Assembly (NCBI GenBank): GCA_035063765.1
Contig: JAPSFT010000008.1
Coordinates: 1 to 64,000, forward strand
DNA: 64,000 bases
Direction: 5' to 3'
Source: Deltaproteobacteria bacterium
GTDB taxonomy: Bacteria > Myxococcota_A > UBA9160 > PR03
Below are positions 15,978 through 24,499 of this stretch, piece after piece. The translations under genes were made by a program, and so were the position numbers. Each line of letters begins with the position of its first letter. Within the stretch, counting starts at the first letter, position 1. The notes beneath the pieces are model-generated. The model searched no databases. It worked only from the letters and a program-made list of their open reading frames with translations, and was not told the DNA's origin.

Positions 15978-16813
15978 TGGGGGAGCGCGCCGCGCGCGCG
16001 CTCCTGCTCGCGGCGCTCGCCACCGCTCCGGCGGCGCGCGCCGGCGAGGTCCACGTCGCGGTCGCGACGAACTTCGCCGCGACCGCCCGGGCGCTCGGCG
16101 CGGCCTTCGCGCGGGAGCAAGACGACACGGTCGTGGTGAGCGAGGGCTCGACCGGGAAGCTCTACGCGCAGATCGTGAACGGCGCGCCCTACGAGGTCCT
16201 CCTCGCGGCCGACGCCGAGCGCCCGGCCCGGCTCGAGGCGGGAGGCCAGGCGATCGCGGGCACGCGCTTCCCCTACGCGCTCGGCCAGCTCGTGCTCTGG
16301 AGCCCCGACGCCGGGCGCGTCGAGGGCGCGAGTGCGCTGCGGGGGGACTTCCGGCATCTCGCGATCGCGAACCCCGAGCTGGCGCCCTACGGCGCCGCGG
16401 CGCTCGACACGCTGCGAGGGCTCGGCCTCTGGGACGCCCTCCAGCCGCGTCTCGTGCGGGGCGAGGACATCGGCCAGACCTACCAGTTCGTCGCCACCGG
16501 CAACGCGGAGCTCGGCTTCGTCGCGCTCTCGCAGGTCGCGGGGGCGGGCGGCTCGCGCTGGCTCGTGCCGGCCGACCACCACGCGCCGCTCGAGCAGCAG
16601 GCCGTGCTCCTCGGGCCCGGCCGGGACGACGGCGCCGCGCGCGCCTTCCTCGGGTTCCTGCGCAGCGACGCCGCACGCCGGACGATCGCGGCCGCCGGCT
16701 ACGCGCTCCCGCCCGCTTCGCCCGCGCCGGCCGCTCTGCCCGCGCCGCTCGCCCCGCCTGGCCCGCCCGCCCCGCCCGCGCCGCTCGCTTCGCCTGCCCC
16801 GCCTGCCCCATGA
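15977..16813 (+). CDS. modA: Molybdate ABC transporter substrate-binding protein
   Basis: A 278-residue periplasmic binding protein with a signal peptide of about 22 residues ending ARA. The mature start VHVAVATNFAATARALG is typical of ModA. The oxyanion site includes the EGSTGKLYAQI serine loop and the conserved GAPYEVLLAADAERP segment. The C-terminus is about 30 residues of Ala/Pro/Leu repeats (from about 248), absent from typical ModA, possibly a linker. Start overlaps the Mop gene stop by one base, and its stop overlaps modB (ATGA). Confidence 0.9.
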   Translation: MGERAARALLLAALATAPAARAGEVHVAVATNFAATARALGAAFAREQDDTVVVSEGSTGKLYAQIVNGAPYEVLLAADAERPARLEAGGQAIAGTRFPYALGQLVLWSPDAGRVEGASALRGDFRHLAIANPELAPYGAAALDTLRGLGLWDALQPRLVRGEDIGQTYQFVATGNAELGFVALSQVAGAGGSRWLVPADHHAPLEQQAVLLGPGRDDGAARAFLGFLRSDAARRTIAAAGYALPPASPAPAALPAPLAPPGPPAPPAPLASPAPPAP

Positions 16814-17487
16814 CGGCCGACCTCGCGGCCCTTCGGCTCACGCTCGAGCTGGCCGCCGTCTCGACCGCGGTCCTGCTCGTGCTCGGCACGCCCTTCGCGT
16901 GGTGGCTCGCGCGCACGCGCTGGCGCGGGAAGGGAGTCGTCGAGGCGCTCGTCGCGCTCCCGCTCGTGCTCCCGCCCACGGTGCTCGGCTTCTACCTCCT
17001 CCTGGCGCTCGGCCCCCGCGGCCCGTTCGGCGCGCTCGGCGCCTGGCTCGGCCTGCCCCCGCTGGTCTTCACCTTCCCGGGGCTCGTGGTGGGCTCCGTC
17101 GTCTACTCGCTCCCCTTCGTGGTGCAGCCGCTCCAGGCCGTCTTCGAGGAGATCGGCGACCGCGCGCTCGACGCCGCCGCGACGCTCGGCGCCGGCCCGC
17201 TCGACCGCTTCCTCACCGTCGCGCTCCCGCTCGCGCGGCGCGGCTTCCTGGTCGCGGCGGTGCTCGGCTTCGCGCACACGCTCGGCGAGTTCGGGGTCGT
17301 GCTGATGATCGGCGGCAACATCCCCGGCGCCACGCGGGTCGTGTCGATCGCGATCTACGACCACGTCGAGACGCTCGACTACGCGGCCGCGCACCGGCTC
17401 TCGGCGCTGCTGCTCGCGGTGTCGTTCGGGGTGCTGCTCGTGGTCTACGCGACGGCGCGGAGGGCCGGCGCCTGGTCGCGGGCGTGA
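16810..17487 (+). CDS. modB: Molybdate ABC transporter permease
   Basis: A 225-residue inner-membrane permease with five to six predicted helices. The cytoplasmic EAA-type loop is visible as DAAATLGAGPLDRFLTVALPLARRGF, the contact site for ModC. GEFGVVLMIGGNIPG is a ModB hallmark. It is coupled to modA (ATGA) and to modC (GTGA at 17484). Confidence 0.93.
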   Translation: MTADLAALRLTLELAAVSTAVLLVLGTPFAWWLARTRWRGKGVVEALVALPLVLPPTVLGFYLLLALGPRGPFGALGAWLGLPPLVFTFPGLVVGSVVYSLPFVVQPLQAVFEEIGDRALDAAATLGAGPLDRFLTVALPLARRGFLVAAVLGFAHTLGEFGVVLMIGGNIPGATRVVSIAIYDHVETLDYAAAHRLSALLLAVSFGVLLVVYATARRAGAWSRA

Positions 17488-18548
17488 CGGGCGCCGTCGA
17501 GGCCCGCGTCACGCTCGAGCGCGGCGGCTTCGGGCTCGACGCCGAGCTCGCGCTGGCGGGGCCGGGCGTCACGGCGCTCTTCGGGCCCTCGGGCTCGGGC
17601 AAGTCGACCCTGCTGCGCTGCCTGGCGGGCCTCGAGCCGGCGGCGCGCGGGCGCATCGTGGTCGGCGGGGAGGTCTGGCTCGACTCGGCGCGCGGCAGGG
17701 CGCTGCCGCCGCACCGGCGCCGCGCGGCGCTCGTCTTCCAGGACAGCAACCTCTTCCCGCACCTCAGCGTGCGTGCGAACCTGGACTTCGCGCGCCGGCG
17801 CGCGCGGGGCGAGGCGCCCGCACTGGCCGGGCTGGCGGCACGGATCGGTGTCGAGCCGCTCCTCGAGCGGAGGCCGGAGAGCCTCTCCGGGGGCGAGCGC
17901 CAGCGCGTGGCGATCGCCCGGGCGCTGCTCGCCGCGCCGCGCCTCCTGCTGCTCGACGAGCCGCTCGCCTCGCTCGACGTCGCGGCGCGGGCCGAGATCC
18001 TGGCCCTCCTGCGCCGGGTGCTGGCGCACGCGCCGATTCCCGTCCTCTACGTGACCCACGCGCGCAGCGAGGCCTTGCAGCTCGCGGACCAGGTCGTCCT
18101 CCTCGACGCCGGCCGGGTGGCGGGCGCGGGGCCCGTGCGCGAGATGGCGCTGCGCCCGGAGCTCGGCGGCGAGGACGCGCTCGGCGCCGTGGTCGAGGGG
18201 GAGGTCACCGCCGTCGACGCCGGGCACGAGCTCTCGACCCTGGCCTTCGCGGGCGGCGTCTTCGCGGTCCCGGGCTGCCTCGTGCCGGGCGAGCGGCGGC
18301 GGCTCGAGGTGCTGGCCCGGGACGTGAGCCTCGCGCTCGAGCCGCCCCGGCGCAGCAGCATCCTGAACGTCCTGCCCGCGCGGGTCGTCGAGGTGCGCGG
18401 CGCGCGCACGCCGCGGCCGGTCGTCGTGGTGGCCGCCGGCGAGACGCGCCTCCTGGCGCGCGTGAGCCGGCTCTCGCTCGAGCAGCTCGGGATCCGCGAG
18501 GGCGCTGCGGTGTACGCGCAGGTCAAGGCCGTGGCGGTCGTCGCGTGA
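17484..18548 (+). CDS. modC: Molybdate ABC transporter ATP-binding protein
   Basis: A 354-residue ATPase that powers ModAB uptake. Walker A GPSGSGKST lies at about 34-42, followed by the Q-loop (VFQDSNLFPHL), signature LSGGERQRVAIARAL, Walker B LLLLDEPLASLD and a switch His in YVTHARSEA. The C-terminal third holds a TOBE/Mop-type domain (about 290-354) with SILNVLPARVVEVRG, which binds molybdate and regulates transport in ModC proteins. GTG 17484 overlaps the modB stop. Confidence 0.93.
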   Translation: MTGAVEARVTLERGGFGLDAELALAGPGVTALFGPSGSGKSTLLRCLAGLEPAARGRIVVGGEVWLDSARGRALPPHRRRAALVFQDSNLFPHLSVRANLDFARRRARGEAPALAGLAARIGVEPLLERRPESLSGGERQRVAIARALLAAPRLLLLDEPLASLDVAARAEILALLRRVLAHAPIPVLYVTHARSEALQLADQVVLLDAGRVAGAGPVREMALRPELGGEDALGAVVEGEVTAVDAGHELSTLAFAGGVFAVPGCLVPGERRRLEVLARDVSLALEPPRRSSILNVLPARVVEVRGARTPRPVVVVAAGETRLLARVSRLSLEQLGIREGAAVYAQVKAVAVVA

Positions 18549-18562
18549 GGCGGGCGGGCGGC

Positions 18563-18577
18563 TACCCTCCGCCCGCA
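18563..18577 (+). promoter_or_regulatory. Leaderless-type promoter of moaA
   Basis: TACCCT at 18563-18568 lies 8 nt before ATG 18577 with no Shine-Dalgarno. This suggests moaA has its own start site in addition to read-through from the mod operon. Confidence 0.35.
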
Positions 18578-19599
18578 TGGCCCCCGTCCCTCCCCTGCCC
18601 CGGGAAGCCCCCGCCCTCGTCGACGGCTGGGCCCGCCGCATCGAGAGCCTGCGCATCTCGGTCACCGACCGCTGCAACTTCCGCTGCGTCTACTGCATCC
18701 CCGACGAGGACATCGAGTGGCTGCCGCGGGGGCGGCTCGCGACGCTCGAGGAGCTGGCGCGGATCGCGCGCGTGGCGGTGGCCGGCGGCGTGCGCAAGGT
18801 GCGCATCACGGGCGGCGAGCCGCTCCTGCGCAAGAACCTGCCGAGCCTCGTCGCGGAGCTGGCGGCAATCCCGGGCCTCGAGGACCTCGCGCTCACCACC
18901 AACGGCACCGAGCTGCCGCGCCTCGCCGGCGAGCTGCGCGCCGCCGGCCTCGCGCGCGTCAACGTGAGCCTCGACTCGCTCGACCGCGCGACCTTCGCGA
19001 AGCTCGCCCAGCGCGACCTCCTGCCGGCCGTGCTGGCCGGGATCGACGCCGCCGAGGCGGCGGGGCTCCGCCCGATCCGCGTCAACTGCGTCGTGCTCCG
19101 CGGCGTCAACGAGGGCGAGGCGGTCGCCTTCGCGCGCCTCGCCCGCGAGCGCGCCTTCGAGGTGCGCTTCATCGAGTTCATGCCCCTCGAGCACGGGCGG
19201 CGCTGGAGCGAGGACCGGCTGGTGCCCGGGCGCGAGCTGCGCGAGCGGGTCGCGGCGGTCTTCCCGCTCGCGCCCGCGCCGGACCAGGATCCCCACGCGC
19301 CGAGCCGGGACTGGGTCTTCGCCGACGGCGCCCCGGGCCGCATGGGCTTCATCGACTCGGTGAGCGCGCCCTTCTGCGCCACCTGCAACCGGATCCGGCT
19401 CACCGCCGACGGCAAGCTCCGCACCTGCCTGTTCTCGCTGCGCGAGCACGACCTGCTCGGCCCGCTGCGGGCGGGCGCGTCGGACGAGGAGCTGGCGCGC
19501 CGGCTCGCCGCCGCGGTCGCGACCAAGGAGCTCAAGCACCACATCACCGACGGGCTCTTCGTGAAGCCCGCGCGGACGATGTCGCAGATCGGAGGCTGA
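18577..19599 (+). CDS. moaA: GTP 3',8-cyclase (molybdenum cofactor biosynthesis)
   Basis: A 340-residue radical SAM enzyme that, with MoaC, starts molybdenum cofactor synthesis from GTP. The SAM cluster is C33-x3-C37-x2-C40 (CNFRCVYC). RITGGEPLLRKN and TTNGTELPRLA follow the family pattern. The C-terminal second [4Fe-4S] cluster is in FCATCNRIRLTADGKLRTC. The protein ends SQIGG, keeping the functional Gly-Gly tail. It lies 28 nt after modC, linking molybdate import to cofactor assembly. Confidence 0.95.
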   Translation: MAPVPPLPREAPALVDGWARRIESLRISVTDRCNFRCVYCIPDEDIEWLPRGRLATLEELARIARVAVAGGVRKVRITGGEPLLRKNLPSLVAELAAIPGLEDLALTTNGTELPRLAGELRAAGLARVNVSLDSLDRATFAKLAQRDLLPAVLAGIDAAEAAGLRPIRVNCVVLRGVNEGEAVAFARLARERAFEVRFIEFMPLEHGRRWSEDRLVPGRELRERVAAVFPLAPAPDQDPHAPSRDWVFADGAPGRMGFIDSVSAPFCATCNRIRLTADGKLRTCLFSLREHDLLGPLRAGASDEELARRLAAAVATKELKHHITDGLFVKPARTMSQIGG

Positions 19600-19602
19600 G
19601 CC

Positions 19603-20013
19603 GTGCCCGAGCGCACGCGCGGCACCGAGCGGCCGGACGTGATCCTGCTCGAGGGCATCCAGGTCCCCGCCGCGCTCGGCGTGACGGCCGCCGAGCGGCG
19701 CATGCGCCGGCCCGTGACGCTCGACCTCGAGGTCGAGTTCCCGCTGCGTCCCGCCGGCCGCAGCGACCGCATCCGCCACACGCTCCACTACAAGCGCATC
19801 TTCGAGGTCGTGGAGGACGTGGCCGGGAGCCAGGAGCACAAGCTCGTCGAGGCGCTCGGGGAGCGGATCGCGCGCGCGGTGCTCGAGAAGTTCGACTGCG
19901 CGGCCGTGACCGTCACCGTGCGCAAGCCGAAGCCGATCGCCGGCGTGCTCGACTACGCCGGGATCCGGCTGCGCCGGACGCGGGAGGATCTCCGGGAAGG
20001 CGGTATTTCTTAG
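19603..20013 (+). CDS. folB: Dihydroneopterin aldolase-like protein
   Basis: A 136-residue FolB-family (T-fold) protein: ILLEGIQVPAALGVTAAERR at the N-terminus, then LDLEVEF, HTLHYKRIFEVV and the family glutamate segment HKLVEALGERIARAVL. The VTVRKPKPIAGVLDYAGI end matches FolB. It would convert dihydroneopterin in folate synthesis, or act on a related pterin. It starts at GTG, 3 nt after moaA. Confidence 0.8.
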   Translation: MPERTRGTERPDVILLEGIQVPAALGVTAAERRMRRPVTLDLEVEFPLRPAGRSDRIRHTLHYKRIFEVVEDVAGSQEHKLVEALGERIARAVLEKFDCAAVTVTVRKPKPIAGVLDYAGIRLRRTREDLREGGIS

Positions 20014-20102
20014 TCAAGCACCGTGTAAATGGTGATCGATTCCCGCCTCCGCTACCGTGCCTTTCGCGTTCCCGGCCTCCCATCCTGAGGAAAGCCCCGC
20101 CC
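20014..20102 (+). promoter_or_regulatory. AT-richer leader upstream of the sulfite/nitrite reductase
   Basis: CACC (20019-20022) and GGTG (20031-20034) form a small inverted repeat in an AT-rich patch. A -10-like TACCGT lies at 20053-20058. GAGGAAAG lies about 9 nt before ATG 20103. This suggests a separate promoter for the reductase gene. Confidence 0.35.
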
Positions 20103-21869
20103 ATGAACGACGGCAGCGCGAGCGACGGCAGTCGTAGCTGGACCCCGACCGACAAGCCCGCCGTCACCCTCGAGAGCTCGCCGCTCGAGGAGATGTCGAA
20201 GAACGAGCGCATCAAGCTCGAGAGTCAGGGCCTGTTCTTCGCGAGCGACGGGACGTCGAAGCACGCCTTCGCCGAGGAGGTGGACCAGCTCACGCGCGGC
20301 GAGCGCGAGACGATCGGCGGCGAGGCCAAGGAGCTCTCGAAGTTCTTCGGGATCTACAAGCAGCAGGAGCGCGGCGAGCGCGGCCGCAAGACCGGCGACC
20401 ACATCTTCATGGCGCGCATCAAGTGCCCGGCGGGCGGCGAGCTCCTGGCCGCGCAGTGGGCGGCGATCGACGAGGCCGCGGACCGCTTCGGCAACGGCAC
20501 GATCCGGCTCACCTCGCGCCAGTCGATCCAGTTCCACCAGGTCTACGGGCCCAAGCTCGCGCCCCTGATCCGCCACCTCTCCCGCCACTACCGCAAGGAC
20601 GCGACGCTCTCGGCCTGCGGCGACGTGAACCGCAACGTGATGACCTCGCCCGCCGACGGCCTCTTCGGCCCCGAGGTGCGCGGGCGCGAGCTCGCCTACG
20701 AGATCGCCCAGGAGCTGGCACCCCGCAGCAGCGCCTACTTCCAGGTCTGGTCCACCGACGACGAGGGCCGCACGATCGCGCCGCTGAACAGCGACGAGCC
20801 CCTCTACGGCGCCCACTACCTGCCGCGCAAGTTCAAGGTCGGGATCGCCCACCCGCTCGACAACTCGATCGACGTGCGCGCGAACGACGTCGGCTTCGTG
20901 CCCGCCGCCGACGACGGCTCGCTCTGGGACCTGTGGTCGGGCGGCGGCATGGGCCAGACCCACAACAACCCGACCACCGCGCCGCTCTACGGGCTCTACC
21001 TCGGGCAGGTTCCGCGCGAGCAGGTGGTGGCCGCCGCGCGCGCGATCGCGATCCTGCAGCGCGACAAGGGCGAGCGCCGCGACCGCCGCCAGGCGCGCTG
21101 GAAGTACACGATCCGCCGCGTCGGCCTGCCCGAGGTGAAGCGGCTCCTGCGCGAGCGCTTCGCCCTCGCGCTCGCCGACGCCGAGCCGCGCCCGCTCGCG
21201 CCGGGCCAGCTCTTCCACGGCTGGCGCGAGGCCCGGGACGGCAGCGGCTGCTACGGGATCCCCGTGGACAGCGGCCGGATCCGCTCCGAGCTGCGCAAGG
21301 GGATCCGCGTCGCGGTCGAAGCGCTCGGGCTGCGCGTGCGGATCACCCCGCACCAGAACCTCCTCCTGTGCGGCATCCGCGACCACGAGGAGCTGCTGCG
21401 CATCCTCGACGCCCACGGCGTGCCGCGCCCCGAGACGGTGTCGGCGCTGCGCAGCCGCGCGATCGCGTGTCCGGCGAAGCCCACCTGCGGGCTCGCGATG
21501 ACCGAGGCCGAGACCATCCTCCCGCGCTGGCTCGAGCAGCTCGAGGCGGCCGGGGTCGGCGACGTGCCGGTCGAGATCCGCATGACGGGCTGCCCCAACA
21601 ACTGCGCGCGGCCGCCGTCGGCGGAGATCGGGATCTTCGGCTACGGCAAGAACGACCACGTCGTCCTGGTGGGCGGCAGCAAGCGCGGCGACCGCATCGC
21701 GCGCACGCTCTACGCGCGGGTCCCGGGCGAGCGCATGGTGGCGGTGCTGACGGGGCTCCTGCGCGCCGTGAAGGAACGCCTGCCGGCCGGCGTCGAGCCG
21801 GGCGACTGGCTGTGGGAGCAGGACCCGGTGCAGCTCCGGAGCTGGGCCGGGGTCGAGGACGCCGGCTAG
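20103..21869 (+). CDS. cysI: Sirohaem [4Fe-4S] sulfite/nitrite reductase, haemoprotein subunit
   Basis: A 588-residue assimilatory reductase with the duplicated ferredoxin-like fold. Both substrate-binding repeats are seen (GTIRLTSRQSIQFHQV, then RVRITPHQNLLLCG). Cysteines C456-x5-C462 and C497-x3-C501 bind the [4Fe-4S] cluster coupled to sirohaem. It reduces sulfite to sulfide, or nitrite to ammonia, using NADPH-flavoprotein or ferredoxin electrons. The fit to CysI is good, but a nitrite role is possible. No CysJ flavoprotein or CysH gene is nearby. ATG 20103 is supported by GAGGAAAG upstream. Confidence 0.85.
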   Translation: MNDGSASDGSRSWTPTDKPAVTLESSPLEEMSKNERIKLESQGLFFASDGTSKHAFAEEVDQLTRGERETIGGEAKELSKFFGIYKQQERGERGRKTGDHIFMARIKCPAGGELLAAQWAAIDEAADRFGNGTIRLTSRQSIQFHQVYGPKLAPLIRHLSRHYRKDATLSACGDVNRNVMTSPADGLFGPEVRGRELAYEIAQELAPRSSAYFQVWSTDDEGRTIAPLNSDEPLYGAHYLPRKFKVGIAHPLDNSIDVRANDVGFVPAADDGSLWDLWSGGGMGQTHNNPTTAPLYGLYLGQVPREQVVAAARAIAILQRDKGERRDRRQARWKYTIRRVGLPEVKRLLRERFALALADAEPRPLAPGQLFHGWREARDGSGCYGIPVDSGRIRSELRKGIRVAVEALGLRVRITPHQNLLLCGIRDHEELLRILDAHGVPRPETVSALRSRAIACPAKPTCGLAMTEAETILPRWLEQLEAAGVGDVPVEIRMTGCPNNCARPPSAEIGIFGYGKNDHVVLVGGSKRGDRIARTLYARVPGERMVAVLTGLLRAVKERLPAGVEPGDWLWEQDPVQLRSWAGVEDAG

Positions 21870-21938
21870 CCGGCGACGGCGCCCGCACCCCCCGGTGCTA
21901 CCGTCCGGGCAGCGCCCCCTTCCGCGAGGTTCTCGCCG

Positions 21939-23174
21939 GTGCCCCTGCCCGCGGACGACTCCTCCCTCCCGCTGCGCGAGGCCGAGCGCCTGGTCCGCGA
22001 CGCCGTCGAGGCCGGCCGGCTCGAGCGCGGGCCGGCCGAGCGGATCGGGCGCCGCCTGCTCGCCGACGCGGTCCTGCGCGACGCCGTCGCCGAGGCCGCC
22101 CTCGAGGCGAAGCGGCGCTGGCTCGGCGACGCCGTCACGGTCTCGCCGAACGTCTTCCTGCCGCTCACGAACCTGTGCCGCGACCGCTGCACCTACTGCA
22201 CCTTCGCCAAGCGGCCCTCCGACCCCGGCGCGAAGACCTACACGCTCGCCGAGGTGGCGGCGGCCTGCGACGGCGCCCGCGCCGCGGGCTGCGTCGAGGC
22301 GCTCTTCTGCCTCGGCGACAAGCCGGAGCGGGCGTTCGCGTCGCACGCGGCGTGGCTCGCCGCGCGCGGCTACGGCGCGACGGCGGACTACCTCGTCGAT
22401 GCCTGCCGCGAGGCGGTGGCGCACGGGCTCCTGCCCCACACGAACGCGGGCCTGCTCACCCGCGAGCAGATGGCGGCGCTGCGGCCGTGGAACGCGTCGC
22501 TGGGCCTCATGCTCGAGACCACGAGCGAGCGGCTCATGGGGCGCGGCGGCGCGCACCACGCGGCACCCGACAAGCACCCGGCCCTGCGCCTGCGCATGCA
22601 CCGCGAGGCCGGCGAGCTGCGGATCCCGTTCACGAGCGGGATCCTGCTCGGGATCGGCGAGACGACCGACGAGCGGGTGGACGCGCTCCTCGCGATCCGC
22701 GCGCTCGCCGACGAGTACGGGCACGTGCAGGAGGCGATCCTCCAGCCCTTCCACGCGAAGGACGACACCAAGATGCGGGGGCGGCCGTCGCCCGCCGACG
22801 ACGACGTGGTCGGCTGGGTGGCGCTCGCGCGCCTGATCCTGGGCCCGCGGGTGCACGTGCAGGCGCCCCCCAACCTGGCGAGCGACGCGCTGCTCGAGCG
22901 GCTCCTGCGCGCCGGGGTCGACGACTGGGGCGGAGTCTCACCCGTCACGATCGACTTCATCAACCCCGAGGCGCCCTGGCCGAAGCTCGCGGCCCTGCGC
23001 GCGCGCACCACGGCGGCGGGCTTCCGGCTGCGCGAGCGGCTGCCGGTGTACCCGGAGCACCTGCTCGGCGGACCCGGTTGGCTCGACCCCGCGCTGCGCG
23101 CCCGGTGCCTCGCCCTGGCCGACGCGGAGGGCTACGCACTTCCACGTCGAAACCTCGCGGAGGAGGCGGCATGA
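21939..23174 (+). CDS. cofG: FO synthase subunit 1 (7,8-didemethyl-8-hydroxy-5-deazariboflavin synthase)
   Basis: A 411-residue radical SAM protein with C80-x3-C84-x2-C87 (CRDRCTYCTF). It carries FCLGDKPE, LGLMLETTSERL, HKNPG-like DKHPALRL and PFTSGILLGIGET, all typical of CofG. CofG and CofH together make FO, the deazaflavin chromophore of coenzyme F420, from tyrosine and a riboflavin precursor. Separate subunits are found in archaea and some bacteria, whereas actinobacteria fuse them (FbiC). GTG 21939 follows a GAGG-containing leader. Confidence 0.92.
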   Translation: MPLPADDSSLPLREAERLVRDAVEAGRLERGPAERIGRRLLADAVLRDAVAEAALEAKRRWLGDAVTVSPNVFLPLTNLCRDRCTYCTFAKRPSDPGAKTYTLAEVAAACDGARAAGCVEALFCLGDKPERAFASHAAWLAARGYGATADYLVDACREAVAHGLLPHTNAGLLTREQMAALRPWNASLGLMLETTSERLMGRGGAHHAAPDKHPALRLRMHREAGELRIPFTSGILLGIGETTDERVDALLAIRALADEYGHVQEAILQPFHAKDDTKMRGRPSPADDDVVGWVALARLILGPRVHVQAPPNLASDALLERLLRAGVDDWGGVSPVTIDFINPEAPWPKLAALRARTTAAGFRLRERLPVYPEHLLGGPGWLDPALRARCLALADAEGYALPRRNLAEEAA

Positions 23175-23193
23175 GCCTTCTGGAGCATCGGAG

Positions 23194-24444
23194 ATGAGCC
23201 TCGATCGTCTGCTCGGCGCCATTAGCAAGCCGGTAGCCGCCGTGCTCGACCGCGCGCTCGGCGAGCGCGAGCTCACGGTCGCCGACGCCGAGCTGCTGCT
23301 CGGCGCGCAGGGCGCCGACCTAGTCGCGACGATGATGGCCGCCGACGTCGCGCGCCGCGCCGACAAGGGCGACCTCGTCACCTACGTCGTGTGCCGGAAC
23401 ATGAACTTCACGAACGTCTGCTACGTGGGCTGCAGCTACTGCGGCTTCTCGCGGCACCTGGACGACGCCGACGCCTACGACCACCCGATGGAGAAGCTCG
23501 TCGAGAAGGGCCGCGACGCCGTGGCGCGCGGCGCGACCGAGTTCTGCATCCAGGGCGGCATCCATCCCCACAAGGACCACCGCCACTACCACGAGATCCT
23601 GACCACGCTGAAGGCCGCCTTCCCGGACGTGCACATCCACGCCTTCTCGCCCGAGGAGATCGACCACGGGCACCGCAAGAGCGGGATGGCGCTCGAGGAC
23701 TACCTGCGCTGGCTGCGGGACGCCGGCCTCGGCACGATCCCCGGCACCGCCGCCGAGATCCTCGACGACGGCGTGCGCGCGGTGATCGAGCCGAAGAAGC
23801 TCGGGACCGCGCGCTGGGTCGAGATCGTGGAGGCGGCCCACCGGGTGGGGCTGCGCTCGACGGCGACCGTGATGTACGGCCACGTCGAGGAGCTCCGCCA
23901 CGTGGCGGCGCACCTGGGCCTGGTCCGCGAGCTCCAGAAGCGCACGGGCGGCTTCACCGAGTTCGTGCCGCTCGGCTTCATCCACCAGCGCAACCGGCTC
24001 TACAACCACCTCGGCGCGCGCCCGGGCTCCTCGGCACCCGAGGACGTGCGCCTCGTCGCGGTGTCGCGCCTGTTCCTGCGGCCCTGGATCCCGAACGTGC
24101 AGATGTCGTGGGTCAAGATGGGGACCAAGCTCGCGCAGCTCGCGCTCGTCTCGGGCGCCAACGACTTCGGCGGCACGCTCATGGAGGAGTCGATCAGCCG
24201 GGAGTCGGGCGCCGACCACGGCGAGAACCTGCCCGCCGAGGAGATGCGCCGCCTGATCCGCGAGATGGGCCGCACGCCGGCCGAGCGCAGCACCACCTAC
24301 GGGATCCTGCGCGTCTTCGAGGACCCGGCGCTGGACCCGCCGAGCCTCGAGCCGAAGCGGGTGACGCCGCTCGCGGGGCCCGCGCGCTGGGCGAAGCAGC
24401 GCCCGAAGCCGGCGGCACGGCTCGGCGCGGGTGGCGCGGGCTGA
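23194..24444 (+). CDS. cofH: FO synthase subunit 2 (5-amino-6-(D-ribitylamino)uracil:L-tyrosine transferase)
   Basis: A 416-residue radical SAM protein with C76-x3-C80-x2-C83 (CYVGCSYCGF). It shows GATEFCIQGGIHP, HAFSPEEI, PGTAAEILDD and ANDFGGTLMEESISRE, the CofH/MqnC-type core. Placement beside cofG, 19 nt downstream, makes CofH more likely than the menaquinone enzyme MqnC. It joins a tyrosine-derived radical to the ribityl-uracil for FO synthesis. Confidence 0.92.
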   Translation: MSLDRLLGAISKPVAAVLDRALGERELTVADAELLLGAQGADLVATMMAADVARRADKGDLVTYVVCRNMNFTNVCYVGCSYCGFSRHLDDADAYDHPMEKLVEKGRDAVARGATEFCIQGGIHPHKDHRHYHEILTTLKAAFPDVHIHAFSPEEIDHGHRKSGMALEDYLRWLRDAGLGTIPGTAAEILDDGVRAVIEPKKLGTARWVEIVEAAHRVGLRSTATVMYGHVEELRHVAAHLGLVRELQKRTGGFTEFVPLGFIHQRNRLYNHLGARPGSSAPEDVRLVAVSRLFLRPWIPNVQMSWVKMGTKLAQLALVSGANDFGGTLMEESISRESGADHGENLPAEEMRRLIREMGRTPAERSTTYGILRVFEDPALDPPSLEPKRVTPLAGPARWAKQRPKPAARLGAGGAG

Positions 24445-24447
24445 GCC

Positions 24448-24494
24448 GGCGAGAGCCGGCGATCCCGGGCTGGCGAGAGCCGGCGATCCCGGGC
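24448..24494. repeat. 24-bp-period tandem repeat (two copies) upstream of the LssY-domain gene
   Basis: Two copies of a 23-bp sequence containing GAGCCGGCGATCCCG start at 24448 and 24472. The same core recurs as an in-frame array inside the 3' end of the next gene (25274-25407). Confidence 0.7.
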
Positions 24495-24499
24495 GGGTC

